Shown here one piece after another: positions 50,860 through 59,447 of a stretch of 64,000 nt of DNA. The notes below the pieces were generated by a model, which did not search any database, was not told the DNA's origin, and was given only the letters and a program-made list of their open reading frames with translations. The position numbers and the translations under genes were made by a program. The stretch covers positions 186,001 to 250,000 of the forward strand of contig NZ_JBDWLT010000007.1 of assembly GCF_039973015.1 (NCBI RefSeq), read 5' to 3'. The stretch comes from Parvibaculum sp039973015. Its GTDB lineage: Bacteria; Pseudomonadota; Alphaproteobacteria; Parvibaculales; Parvibaculaceae. Within the stretch, counting starts at the first letter, position 1. Every line of letters starts with the position of its first letter.

Positions 50860-51372
50860 CTAGAGACGGAAGCGAATCTGGTCGGTCCAGAAGCGCTCGA
50901 GCTTGTAGAGCGTGGCATTCGCCTGCCGCAGCTCTTCGCTCGAAATGTCGCCCACCTCGTTCAGCATCGCGCAATGCTTGTTGTAAACCTCGTCGATCGC
51001 CGCACAGATCGCGCGGCCCTTCTCCGTCAGCCGGACGCGAACCGAACGGCGGTCCGAGCGCGAACGCTGATGATGGATATAACCGGCCTCGACAAGCTTC
51101 TTCAGATTGTAGGACACGTTGGAGCCGAGATAGTGGCCGCGCGTCCGGAGCTCGCCGGCGGTCATTTCGGAATCGCCAATGTTGAAAAGAAGAAGCGCCT
51201 GCACACTGTTGATCTCTGAACAGCGGATGCGATCGAGCTCGTCCTTGATCACGTCGAGCAGCCGCCTGTGGAGACGTTCCACATAGGTCAGCGTTTCAAG
51301 ATAAGCGATCTTGCGGTCGGGATCCTTCTGATCCCCAACGGCCGGTTCGCTCTTAAGATTGGTCATACCCAT
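50860..51372 (-). CDS. ldtR: MarR-family regulator, LdtR type
   Basis: A 170-residue MarR winged-helix protein. The sequence YVERLHRRLLDVIKDELDRIRCSEINSVQALLLFNIG then GELRTRGHYLGSNVSYNLKKLVEAGYIHHQRSRSDRRSVRVRL matches the LdtR regulators of Liberibacter and Sinorhizobium, which activate ldtP (L,D-transpeptidase) and respond to small aromatic or phenolic ligands. The adjacent downstream L,D-transpeptidase supports that. ATG 51372 is used; 51366 is equally possible. Confidence 0.85.
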   Translation of the reverse strand: MGMTNLKSEPAVGDQKDPDRKIAYLETLTYVERLHRRLLDVIKDELDRIRCSEINSVQALLLFNIGDSEMTAGELRTRGHYLGSNVSYNLKKLVEAGYIHHQRSRSDRRSVRVRLTEKGRAICAAIDEVYNKHCAMLNEVGDISSEELRQANATLYKLERFWTDQIRFRL

Positions 51373-51509
51373 TGGGTGCCCCCAAAACCTCACGCAAAAA
51401 CTCAATGACGGCACTTTCTGTGCCGCACTGCGCTACATTATGCGTGAGCCCCTAACGAGGCCTTAAGCGATCCAGCACGAATGCCGAAGCGAACTCATTA
51501 TGATTAAGG

Positions 51510-52400
51510 CTATATTTCACCGCGGATGAGCTTGATGATGCCCGAGAAATCGAGACCCTCCTCACCCGCGGCCTCCATCAGCGCATAGAGCTGCGCCGCC
51601 TGCGCCCCGAGCGGAATGGGGGTGCGTGACGTCTTGGATGCATCTTGCGCGAGCCGGAGATCCTTCAGCATCATCGCCGCCGAAAAGCCCGGCTGGTAGT
51701 TCCGGTTCGCGGGTGATGCGGGCACCGGCCCCGGCGCCGGGCAGTAGGATGTCATCGACCAGCATTGGCCGGATGCCGTCGACGAGATATCGAACAGCGT
51801 TTGCGCATCGAGCCCCAGCTTCTCGCCGAGGACGAAGGCTTCCGATACACCGATCATCGTGATGCCGAGGATCATATTGTTGCAGACCTTGGCGACCTGC
51901 CCGTTTCCCGCGGCCCCCGCATGGAAAATGTTCTTGCCCATCTTTTCGAGAATGGGTTTCGCCTTCGCGAAGGCTTCTTCCGTCCCGCCGGCCATGAAGG
52001 TGAGCGTACCCGCTTCCGCGCCGCCGACACCGCCGGAAACGGGTGCATCGATCATCGTCATGCCCGCCTGCTCCGCCGCCGCGATGGTCTCGCGCGCCGA
52101 AGGAATATCGATGGTCGAGCTGTCGATGAAGACGGTGCCCTTGCGCGCCGATGAGATCAGCCCGCCCTCGCCCATATAGACAGCACGCACATGTTCGCCA
52201 GCCGGCAACATGGTTACGACGAAATCGACGTCGCGTGCCGCATCGCTCGCACTCTCCGCCTTCTCCGCACCCGCCTCGACGAGCGCAGAAACAGCCCCCG
52301 CCGCGAGATCGAACACCTTGAGCTTGTGTCCGTCCTTAACGAGGTTCCGCGCCATCGGCCCGCCCATATTGCCAAGCCCGATAAATCCGATCGCCGCCAT
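51510..52400 (-). CDS. mmsB: 3-hydroxyisobutyrate dehydrogenase
   Basis: A 296-residue NAD-dependent beta-hydroxyacid dehydrogenase. It shows GFIGLGNMGGPMARNLVKDG (NAD loop), APVSGGVGGAEAGTLTFMAGG, and the catalytic Lys in NGQVAKVCNNMILG. It converts 3-hydroxyisobutyrate to methylmalonate semialdehyde in valine degradation. The start is ATG 52400 behind AGGGAG. It lies downstream of the hydrolase and acyl-CoA dehydrogenase genes, giving a valine degradation trio. Confidence 0.93.
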   Translation of the reverse strand: MAAIGFIGLGNMGGPMARNLVKDGHKLKVFDLAAGAVSALVEAGAEKAESASDAARDVDFVVTMLPAGEHVRAVYMGEGGLISSARKGTVFIDSSTIDIPSARETIAAAEQAGMTMIDAPVSGGVGGAEAGTLTFMAGGTEEAFAKAKPILEKMGKNIFHAGAAGNGQVAKVCNNMILGITMIGVSEAFVLGEKLGLDAQTLFDISSTASGQCWSMTSYCPAPGPVPASPANRNYQPGFSAAMMLKDLRLAQDASKTSRTPIPLGAQAAQLYALMEAAGEEGLDFSGIIKLIRGEI

Positions 52401-52422
52401 GCTTTGCTCCCTCGCCATCCGC

Positions 52423-53463
52423 TCAGTCGAACGTCAGTTCATTGTCGCCGAGCGGTACAAAATAACTGTCCACGTCGCCCGCCGTCATGTCGGCCAGCGT
52501 TGCGGGCTTCCACTTCGGTGCCTGATCCTTGTCGATCACCACGGCGCGCACGCCCTCGTAGAAATCATGTCCCTTGATGAAGCCATTGATGAGACGGAAT
52601 TCGAGCTTCATGCATTCCTCGAATTCGAGCTTCGCGCCTTCGCGCACTTGCCGGAAGGCAACCAGCGTCGAAGTCGGTGATTTGGCTTCGATGATTTCCG
52701 CCGTCTTCGCCGCCCATTCGCCGCCATCGGCGCGAAGCGAGGCAATGATTTCGGCCACTGACCCCTTCGAGAAATGCCGGCAGATATCCTCCTGGATCGC
52801 GGCGAGCGGCGCCGGGCCCTCTTCTTCCGCCACTTCTTTCAACGCTTCGGTGAGCGGCACCCCGCCCGCAATCCGGTCTTTCAGCGTCTCCAGCCGTTCG
52901 GATGGTACATAGGCATCCGCGATCCCTGCATAGATCGCGTCGGCCGCCTTGAGCCGCGCGCCTGTAAGCGCGAGATAAAGACCCGTCTCTCCCGGCGCAC
53001 GTGGCAAAAAGTAAGTGCCCCCCACATCGGGGAACAGGCCTATCCCCGTTTCCGGCATCGCAAAGGTGAGCCTCTCGCTCGCCACCCGATACGATCCGTG
53101 GACTGACAAACCGACGCCGCCGCCCATGTTGATCCCGTCCATCAGCGCGATGAAGGGCTTGGGATAATGCTTGATGCAGGTATTGAGCTGATACTCCTCG
53201 CGCCAGAAGGCGAGCGCGGAAGGATCGCCCGCGCGCCCCCAGTCATGCAGCGCACGAATATCGCCACCCGCACAGAACGCCTTCTCGCCCGCCCCCTCAA
53301 TCACAATACACTGGACGCGCTCGTCCGCCACCCATTCCCGCAGTTGCGGATGAATGAGCCGCACCATGCCGAGCGTCAGCGCGTTCAGCGCCTTCGGGCG
53401 GTTCAGCGTAATCACGCCCGCCGAGCCGCGCCTCTCGAACAGAACTTCAGCTTCCTCGCTCAT
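52423..53463 (-). CDS. 3-hydroxyisobutyryl-CoA hydrolase (crotonase family)
   Basis: A 346-residue crotonase-fold hydrolase of the HIBYL-CoA type. The oxyanion loops are EGAGEKAFCAGGDIRALHDWG and LMDGINMGGGVGLSVHGSYRVA. The C-terminal EFEECMKLEFRLINGFIKGHDFYEGVRAVVIDKDQAPKW is typical of 3-hydroxyisobutyryl-CoA hydrolases, not simple hydratases. It lies between mmsB and the acyl-CoA dehydrogenase, matching the valine route. Confidence 0.92.
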   Translation of the reverse strand: MSEEAEVLFERRGSAGVITLNRPKALNALTLGMVRLIHPQLREWVADERVQCIVIEGAGEKAFCAGGDIRALHDWGRAGDPSALAFWREEYQLNTCIKHYPKPFIALMDGINMGGGVGLSVHGSYRVASERLTFAMPETGIGLFPDVGGTYFLPRAPGETGLYLALTGARLKAADAIYAGIADAYVPSERLETLKDRIAGGVPLTEALKEVAEEEGPAPLAAIQEDICRHFSKGSVAEIIASLRADGGEWAAKTAEIIEAKSPTSTLVAFRQVREGAKLEFEECMKLEFRLINGFIKGHDFYEGVRAVVIDKDQAPKWKPATLADMTAGDVDSYFVPLGDNELTFD

Positions 53464-53479
53464 CGCACTCCCGCACTCA

Positions 53480-54616
53480 CTATTTCAGCAGTTCGCGCGC
53501 GATGATCACGCGCATGATCTCGTTCGTTCCCTCAAGGATCTGGTGCACACGTGCATCGCGCAGGTGCCGCTCCAGCGGAAAATCCTTGAGGTATCCATAA
53601 CCGCCGTGGATTTGCAGCGCCTCGTTGATGACGCGGAAGCCCGCATCGGTCGCGAAGCGTTTCGCCATCGCTGCCTTCATCGTCGCGTCGGGCGCCTTCG
53701 CATCCACCTTCGTCGCCGCGTTGTAGATCATCAGCCGCGCCGCTTCGAGTTCGGTCGCCATGTCCGCGAGCTTGAATTGCAGCGCCTGGAAATCGGCGAG
53801 CTTGCGGCCGAATTGTTCGCGCTCCCCGAGATAGGACTTCGCGCGCTTAAGCGCCGCCTCCGCCGTCCCGAGCGAGCACGCGCCGATATTGATGCGGCCC
53901 CCGTCAAGGCCGGACATCGCGATCTTGAAGCCCTCGCCCTCCGCACCGATCAGGTTGTCGACAGGTACGCGGCAATCCTCGAAGATGACCTGCGCCGTCG
54001 GCTGGCTGTTCCAGCCCATCTTCCGTTCAGGCACACCGAAGGAAAGCCCCGGCGTCCCCTTCTCGATCACGAGGCAGGAAACGCCCTTCGGCCCCGCCTC
54101 GCCCGTGCGCACCATGCAGACATATATGTCAGATGTGCCCGCGCCCGAGATGAAGGCCTTGTTGCCATTCAATACATAGTGGCCGCCATCCTTCACCGCC
54201 TTCGTCTTCAGCGACGCCGCATCCGACCCGCTCGAAGGCTCCGTCAGGCAATAGCTCGCGATCAGTTCCATCGGCGTCAGCTTCGGCAGCCATTTCTGCC
54301 GCTGCTCTTCCGTCCCGTAGCGGTCGATCATCCACGACGCCATATTGTGGATCGAGAGAAACGCCGCCGTCGATGTGCAGCCTTCCGACAGCGCCTCGAA
54401 GATCAGCGCCGCGTCGATCCGGCTTAGCGCCGACCCGCCCACATCCTCGCGCACATAGATGCCCGCAAAGCCGAGCTCCGCCGCCTTGCGCAGCTTGTCC
54501 ACAGGGAAGAAGGAATCCCGGTCCCAGTCCGCCGCATGAGGCGCAAGTTCAGCCGCCGCAAAGTTCCGCGCCACGTCCTGAAACGCCTGCTGTTCTTCCG
54601 TAAGCTCGAACCGCAT
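53480..54616 (-). CDS. acyl-CoA dehydrogenase, probably isobutyryl-CoA type
   Basis: A 378-residue FAD enzyme dehydrogenating acyl-CoA with electrons passing to ETF. The motifs ASYCLTEPSSGSDAASLKTKA, SFGVPERKMGWNSQPTAQVIFEDCRVP and LQIHGGYGYLKDFPLERHLRDARVHQILEGTNEIMRVIIAREL are canonical; the catalytic Glu precedes GTNEIMR. Position beside 3-hydroxyisobutyryl-CoA hydrolase and mmsB suggests isobutyryl-CoA as substrate. The start is ATG 54616 after GGGAGGCGGAGAA. Confidence 0.93.
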   Translation of the reverse strand: MRFELTEEQQAFQDVARNFAAAELAPHAADWDRDSFFPVDKLRKAAELGFAGIYVREDVGGSALSRIDAALIFEALSEGCTSTAAFLSIHNMASWMIDRYGTEEQRQKWLPKLTPMELIASYCLTEPSSGSDAASLKTKAVKDGGHYVLNGNKAFISGAGTSDIYVCMVRTGEAGPKGVSCLVIEKGTPGLSFGVPERKMGWNSQPTAQVIFEDCRVPVDNLIGAEGEGFKIAMSGLDGGRINIGACSLGTAEAALKRAKSYLGEREQFGRKLADFQALQFKLADMATELEAARLMIYNAATKVDAKAPDATMKAAMAKRFATDAGFRVINEALQIHGGYGYLKDFPLERHLRDARVHQILEGTNEIMRVIIARELLK

Positions 54617-54804
54617 TTCTCCGCCTCCCATGCGCGCCTTGATACCAGGCCTTTTCAGCGGTGATACTGGCCACCCATGACCCTGTCAACGAAACGGCCC
54701 TGAAGCATCGCGCCGCATGGCGGCTAACGCTGCGGCAATGCGCGGCGGCCACCCGCTTTTGCCCCGGATTGCGCGCATGTCCCCTTTGGCGCTATGAGTT
54801 CTGC

Positions 54805-55812
54805 ATGATGGAAAAGCACACCGCCCCCGCCTTCCCGGCCACGCGCATGCGCCGCAACCGCAAAAGCGACTGGTCCCGCCGCCTCGTTTCGGAAAACGCC
54901 CTCTCGGTGAACGACCTGCTTTGGCCGCTCTTTCTGATCGAGGGTGAGGGAAAGCGCGAAACCGTGCCCACCATGCCGGGCGTCGAGCGTCTCAGCGTGG
55001 ATGAAGCCGTCGCCGCGGCGCAGGAAGCCGCAAGCTACGGCATCCCCGTCATCGCCCTCTTTCCCTACACCTCGGCTGAAAACCGCGACCCGCAGGGAAG
55101 CCTGGCGTACGACCCGGACAATCTCGTCTGCCGTGCCACCCGCGCCATCAAGCAGGCCGTGCCGGATATCGGTGTCCTCTGCGACGTCGCGCTCGATCCC
55201 TATACGAGCCACGGCCATGACGGCCTCATGTCCGGCGACGTGATCCTCAACGACGAGACGGTCGAGGCGCTGGTGAAACAGGCGCTCGTCCAGGTCGAAG
55301 CCGGCTGCGATATCATCGCCCCCTCCGACATGATGGATGGCCGCATCGGCGCGATCCGCGCGGGCCTCGAAGCGGCCGGACACACCGACACGCAGATCAT
55401 GTCCTATGCCGCGAAATACGCCTCCGCCTTTTATGGTCCCTTCCGCGACGCCATCGGTTCGACCGGCGCGCTGAAGGGTGACAAACGCACCTACCAGATG
55501 GACCCCGCGAATGGCGACGAGGCCATGCGCGAAGTCGCCCTCGACATCGCGGAAGGCGCGGACATGGTCATGGTAAAGCCGGGCCTGCCCTATCTCGACA
55601 TCGTCACCCGCGTGAAGGCCGAGTTCGGCATGCCGACCTTCGCCTACCAGGTCTCCGGCGAATACTCGATGATCGCCGGCGCCATCGAGCGCGGCTGGTT
55701 TGACCGCGACCGCGTCATCCTCGAAAGCCTTGTGGCCTTCAAGCGCGCGGGCGCCGACGGCGTGCTCACCTATTTCGCACTCGAAGTCGCAAAGCTTCTG
55801 AAAACCGCCTGA
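54805..55812 (+). CDS. hemB: delta-aminolevulinic acid dehydratase (porphobilinogen synthase), Asp-type metal site
   Basis: A 335-residue enzyme condensing two 5-aminolevulinates into porphobilinogen. The Schiff-base lysines lie in KYASAFYGPFRDAIG and MVMVKPGLPYLD. The metal segment reads DVALDPYTSHGHDG (A129, D131, D139), whereas zinc enzymes have three cysteines there. This indicates the Mg-type enzyme without catalytic zinc. The start is ATG 54805 or 54808; no good ribosome site distinguishes them. It is divergent from the acyl-CoA dehydrogenase gene. Confidence 0.95.
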   Translation: MMEKHTAPAFPATRMRRNRKSDWSRRLVSENALSVNDLLWPLFLIEGEGKRETVPTMPGVERLSVDEAVAAAQEAASYGIPVIALFPYTSAENRDPQGSLAYDPDNLVCRATRAIKQAVPDIGVLCDVALDPYTSHGHDGLMSGDVILNDETVEALVKQALVQVEAGCDIIAPSDMMDGRIGAIRAGLEAAGHTDTQIMSYAAKYASAFYGPFRDAIGSTGALKGDKRTYQMDPANGDEAMREVALDIAEGADMVMVKPGLPYLDIVTRVKAEFGMPTFAYQVSGEYSMIAGAIERGWFDRDRVILESLVAFKRAGADGVLTYFALEVAKLLKTA

Positions 55813-55824
55813 AAGTTCTGCCGG

Positions 55825-56283
55825 TCAGGCGTCGAGCCCCGCCAGCCGGAGCGAAGCCTCGCCGTGAAGCGCGGCGAGCCCGCCCGCTTTTTCCGCAAGC
55901 TCGCCAAGGTCCGCCACGAGATGTTTCCGGCGGGTTGCCGCCTTCCTGTTGCCGAGCTTGCCGAACATCAACTCGTAGCGGCCGGGATAATCCGCCGCGA
56001 AGGCGAGATAGGCTTCTCTGATCGCCCGCGCGCTCGATACCGCTTCGACATCGTCGATCAGCATGTCGAACCCTTCCAGCGCCACCGCACCCAAAAGCTC
56101 ATCGAGATTTGAAAAATGCCGGTAGGGCGCGGCTTCGGAAACCCCGGCGCGCCGCGCGGCCTCCCGCATGGTCAGCGCATGCCGCCCGCGAATATCGATC
56201 AGCGTTGCCGCCGCCTCCATCAGCCCTTGCTTCAGGTCGCCATGATGGTAGCTCGTTTTCTGTCCTCGCATTCGTGCGCGCAT
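55825..56283 (-). CDS. TetR-family transcriptional regulator (short)
   Basis: A 152-residue TetR-type protein. The helix-turn-helix is LTMREAARRAGVSEAAPYRHFSNLDELLGAVALEGFDML (about 39-77). The ligand domain is much shorter than the usual ~130 residues, ending after EASLRLAGLDA. A start at 56271 (MRGQKTSY) is equally possible. The intergenic region upstream carries overlapping inverted repeats (56317-56347) that could be its operator. It is convergent with hemB. Confidence 0.85.
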   Translation of the reverse strand: MRARMRGQKTSYHHGDLKQGLMEAAATLIDIRGRHALTMREAARRAGVSEAAPYRHFSNLDELLGAVALEGFDMLIDDVEAVSSARAIREAYLAFAADYPGRYELMFGKLGNRKAATRRKHLVADLGELAEKAGGLAALHGEASLRLAGLDA

Positions 56284-56316
56284 GATCCGCCGCCCCTCAC
56301 ACGTTCCCGCTTTGTC

Positions 56317-56347
56317 TCGATAATTTACATGTTATCGATGTTAACAT
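56317..56347. promoter_or_regulatory. overlapping inverted repeats upstream of the TetR gene
   Basis: TCGATAA (56317-56323) pairs with TTATCGA (56332-56338), and ATGTTA (56329-56334) pairs with TAACAT (56342-56347). The region is AT-rich and begins 34 bases upstream of the TetR start, a good place for an auto-regulatory operator. Confidence 0.55.
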
Positions 56348-56473
56348 ATACGTCAACCTTAATATGAGAACGCTCCGTGAACGGAGGATATCGTTTTGCT
56401 CCAGAAACGAGTAGAAAAACGCCCGAAAGATGCCCCTCGAAGAAACCGGCGAGAGTTTACGGAAGAAGAAATC

Positions 56474-57622
56474 TCAGGCGGTGAACTCTTCGTGCATTCC
56501 GTCGATGCGCACGATCGTATCGGTCACAAACCCGTTAAAGCCTGTCTGCATCCCGATCGAATAGGCACCCATCAGCCCGAACTCGATCCAGTCCCCTTCA
56601 CCGATATTTTCCGGGAGATAGAAAGGCAGCTTCAGCACATCGAGGCTGTCGCAGGTCGGCCCAAACAGACGGAACGGCCTGAGCGCTCCGTCCACCGGCC
56701 CGTCCTTGCGCACCGCGCGTACCGGCGGGTCGAGATCGCCATCGCGAATTTCGGAAAGGCATCCATAGATGCCGTCATTGATATAGAGGTCATCGCCCTT
56801 GCGCAGGTGCACCTGCGTCAGCACCGAGCATCCTTCCGCGACAAGCGCCCGTCCCGGCTCGCCATAGAGCGGCACGTCGATCCCGAGCTTCTGCTTCGCA
56901 TCGGCGATCACATCGAAATAGGTCTGAAGCGGCGGCACATCCTGCTTGTAGCTCGCGGGAAAACCGCCTCCCACATCGAGATATTCAAGCGGAACACCCG
57001 CCTTCTCCGCAACCTTCTTCGCCATCTCCATCGCAACGCGGAAGGCTTCCGGGTCAAGACACTGACTGCCGACATGAAAGGCAATCGCCGTCCGGCAGCC
57101 GTAATCCTTCGCCTTTTTCAGCAACGCCACGGCAGCGTCCGGCGCCGCACCGAACTTCGCCGAGAGATCGTAGACCGCTTTTCCCTTCGGCGTTGCAATC
57201 CGGACTTCCACGGTGATGTCCCTGCCCGCAATCGAGACAAGCTTGTCCAGCTCGTCTGGATGGTCGACCACATAATCGGTAATGCCGTAAACATCCGCCG
57301 CCGCTTCGAGAGCACCGCGCCCCTTCACCGGGTGGTTGAAATAGCAATGCGCGTCGGGAAGCTGCTCCGTCACCTTCGCGATCTCGGAGATCGACGCCGT
57401 GTCGAAATGCTCGATCCCGCCCTCATGCAGCGCCTTCAACACATAAGGATGCGGATTGCACTTCGTCGCATAAAGGACCGTACCGGGAAATCCTTCGACA
57501 AAGGTCCGCGCGCGGTCCCGCAGAATATCCGGAAAGACGCAGAAAACCGGATAGGACGGATTGAGCCGGCGGATGACCTCCGCAACCGAGGGAAAGCTGG
57601 GCTGGCGAAAAGGAGAACTCAT
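56474..57622 (-). CDS. ornithine decarboxylase (PLP fold III)
   Basis: A 382-residue fold-III decarboxylase. The PLP lysine lies in VLYATKCNPHP, a glycine-rich turn in LDVGGGFPASY, and the active-site GPTCDSLD Cys region near the end. EPGRALVAEG binds phosphate. These features match eukaryote-like ornithine decarboxylases and alphaproteobacterial Odc, which may also take lysine, making putrescine or cadaverine. It overlaps the preceding dehydrogenase gene by 4 bases (ATGA), with start at 57622. Confidence 0.92.
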   Translation of the reverse strand: MSSPFRQPSFPSVAEVIRRLNPSYPVFCVFPDILRDRARTFVEGFPGTVLYATKCNPHPYVLKALHEGGIEHFDTASISEIAKVTEQLPDAHCYFNHPVKGRGALEAAADVYGITDYVVDHPDELDKLVSIAGRDITVEVRIATPKGKAVYDLSAKFGAAPDAAVALLKKAKDYGCRTAIAFHVGSQCLDPEAFRVAMEMAKKVAEKAGVPLEYLDVGGGFPASYKQDVPPLQTYFDVIADAKQKLGIDVPLYGEPGRALVAEGCSVLTQVHLRKGDDLYINDGIYGCLSEIRDGDLDPPVRAVRKDGPVDGALRPFRLFGPTCDSLDVLKLPFYLPENIGEGDWIEFGLMGAYSIGMQTGFNGFVTDTIVRIDGMHEEFTA

Positions 57623-58488
57623 GCCTTGTTCAATCTGGCAATCAGGCTCGAAGTGTCCCACCGTTTGCCGCCCATCGCCTGCACCTCCGAATAAAACTGG
57701 TCGACCAGCGCCGTCACTGGCAGATGTGAACCGTTCCGCCTGGCTTCGTCGAGGCAGATGGAAAGATCCTTCCGCATCCAGTCCACAGCAAAGCCGAAAT
57801 CGAACTTGCCCTCTATCATCGTCTTGTAACGGTTTTCCATCTGCCAGCTCTGCGCCGCGCCCTTGGAAATCGTTTCGATCACGGCCTCCGCGTCGAGACC
57901 CGCCTGTTCGGCGAAATGGAGTCCTTCCGCCAGTCCCTCCACCAGCCCTGCGATGCAGATCTGGTTCACCATCTTGGTCAACTGCCCGGCGCCCGAAGGG
58001 CCAATGAGCTTCGCCATACGTGCAAAGGCGTCGATAACCGGCCTGGCCGTCGCGAAGGCGTCTTCGTCTCCGCCTGCCATCACCGTCAGCACACCGTTCT
58101 CCGCGCCTGCCTGGCCGCCCGAAACCGGCGCATCGATGAAGGCAATTTCGCGCCCCCTGGCTTCTCCGTAGAGTTCGCGCGCGACGGCGGCCGATGCCGT
58201 CGTGTGATCGACGAAGATCGTCCCCTTGCCCATCCCGTTGAATGCGCCGTCCGGTCCGGTTGTCACCTCGCGCAGGTCGTCATCATTGCCAACACAGGCA
58301 AAAACGATCTCCGCTCCCGCCGCCGCTGCCTTCGGTGTCGCCGCCGAAGCACCGCCATGAGCTTTCACCCATGCTTCGGCCTTCGCGCCGGTGCGGTTGT
58401 AGACGATGACCTCGTGCCCGGCCTTTTTGAGATGCCCGGCCATCGGATATCCCATCACGCCCAGCCCGATAAATGCGACCTTGCTCAC
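57619..58488 (-). CDS. beta-hydroxyacid dehydrogenase family protein (MmsB/GlxR-like)
   Basis: A 289-residue NAD(P)-dependent dehydrogenase of the 3-hydroxyisobutyrate dehydrogenase superfamily. The cofactor loop is KVAFIGLGVMGYPMAGHLKKAGHEV. The substrate motif is DAPVSGGQAGAENGVLTVMAGG and the catalytic lysine lies in AGQLTKMVNQICIAG. It is a second member of the family in this window, distinct from mmsB (51510). It is coupled to the ornithine decarboxylase gene by a 4-base overlap, so its true substrate may not be hydroxyisobutyrate. Confidence 0.9.
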   Translation of the reverse strand: MSKVAFIGLGVMGYPMAGHLKKAGHEVIVYNRTGAKAEAWVKAHGGASAATPKAAAAGAEIVFACVGNDDDLREVTTGPDGAFNGMGKGTIFVDHTTASAAVARELYGEARGREIAFIDAPVSGGQAGAENGVLTVMAGGDEDAFATARPVIDAFARMAKLIGPSGAGQLTKMVNQICIAGLVEGLAEGLHFAEQAGLDAEAVIETISKGAAQSWQMENRYKTMIEGKFDFGFAVDWMRKDLSICLDEARRNGSHLPVTALVDQFYSEVQAMGGKRWDTSSLIARLNKA

Positions 58489-58553
58489 CAGCGGCCTCCT
58501 CGCTTCGCTTTTGTTCTCTTCCGCCTATCTAACAGGCCAGCCCCCTCAAGCGC

Positions 58554-58587
58554 AAAAAAGCCCCCGCGCGGCACGCGGAGGCCTTTT
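58554..58587 (-). terminator. rho-independent terminator after the TonB-like operon
   Basis: On the minus strand GGCCTCCGCG and CGCGGGGGC form a stem with a short loop (TGCC) and A-rich/T-rich flanks; six Ts follow. It lies 18 bases after the TonB-like stop codon. Confidence 0.9.
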
Positions 58588-58604
58588 CACCAAACTGCAA
58601 AAAC

Positions 58605-59447
58605 CTACTGTATCCGGCCTTCCGCCGCGATGTGTCCCGTCCGGCAGAGCTGCGACGACCGCCATGTGCATTTCGCATAATAAAGCCGCACGATGTCACC
58701 CTCGCGGGTCATGTCATAGCAGTCCGTCGTGCCGTACTGGATGACCTTCGCGGCGTGGCACCAGCGATTGCCTTCGATCCACCACTTCCCGTCACCGGAT
58801 TCGCTGCGCGTCGAAGACGTGCCGCGATGATAGGTCTGGAAGAAATAATGCTTGAGGTCGACATCCGTCGTCCCGTCGGGATGCAGGTCTATCGTCGTCT
58901 CGACATAGCGGCTGCTGCCTTGCACATCGATGCGGCCCATCTCCAGCACGAAGGTCTTGCCCGTCATTTGCGCGCGGATCTGTCCGGCGGTCAGCGAGTC
59001 GCCCTTCTTGTTGAGGATCGTCTCCTCCGCGTCGCCGCCCGCGCCTCCCGCGGTGCCGCCTTCCGTACCGCCGCCAGCACTTGCCGCCTGCTCGACGGGT
59101 TTCGGCGTCGGTTCGGGAATTTCCTCCGGTGGCGGCATCGGCTTCGCCGATTTCCGCACCACGGTTTCCTTCTTGGGCTCCGGCTTGGGCGGTTCCGGTT
59201 TCACCTCCGGCTTCGGCTCCTCGATGGGCTTGGGCGGTGCTGCATAGCGTTCATTCGCCGATCCCGCCGCGAGCTGAAACGTGACAGACTCGCCTCCGCC
59301 CGGTCCCGGCCCGCCGAAAATACCGCCAAAAGTGAGCAGGAACGAGAGGAACAAAAGCCCGTGCAGAACGACGGACGCGATCAGGAAGTTCCGCAGTCGA
59401 AACTCGCGCGGCTCCATATCGTCCGGGTTGATGGTTGCGACGCTCAT
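58605..59447 (-). CDS. TonB-like protein with an unusual four-cysteine C-terminal domain
   Basis: A 280-residue protein with one N-terminal membrane helix (about 21-41). That helix holds S25-x3-H29, the TonB motif needed to couple to ExbB/ExbD. A Pro/Glu/Lys-rich periplasmic spacer follows (about 70-118, PEVKPEPPKPEPK), then a Gly-rich hinge (123-140). The C-terminal domain (about 150-280) is not the TonB fold I know: it reads KTFVLEMGRIDVQGSSRY, then DGKWWIEGNRWC and TTDCYDM, with C230, C243, C260 and C268. It overlaps the second ExbD by 4 bases and ends the operon with a terminator. Confidence 0.8.
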   Translation of the reverse strand: MSVATINPDDMEPREFRLRNFLIASVVLHGLLFLSFLLTFGGIFGGPGPGGGESVTFQLAAGSANERYAAPPKPIEEPKPEVKPEPPKPEPKKETVVRKSAKPMPPPEEIPEPTPKPVEQAASAGGGTEGGTAGGAGGDAEETILNKKGDSLTAGQIRAQMTGKTFVLEMGRIDVQGSSRYVETTIDLHPDGTTDVDLKHYFFQTYHRGTSSTRSESGDGKWWIEGNRWCHAAKVIQYGTTDCYDMTREGDIVRLYYAKCTWRSSQLCRTGHIAAEGRIQ

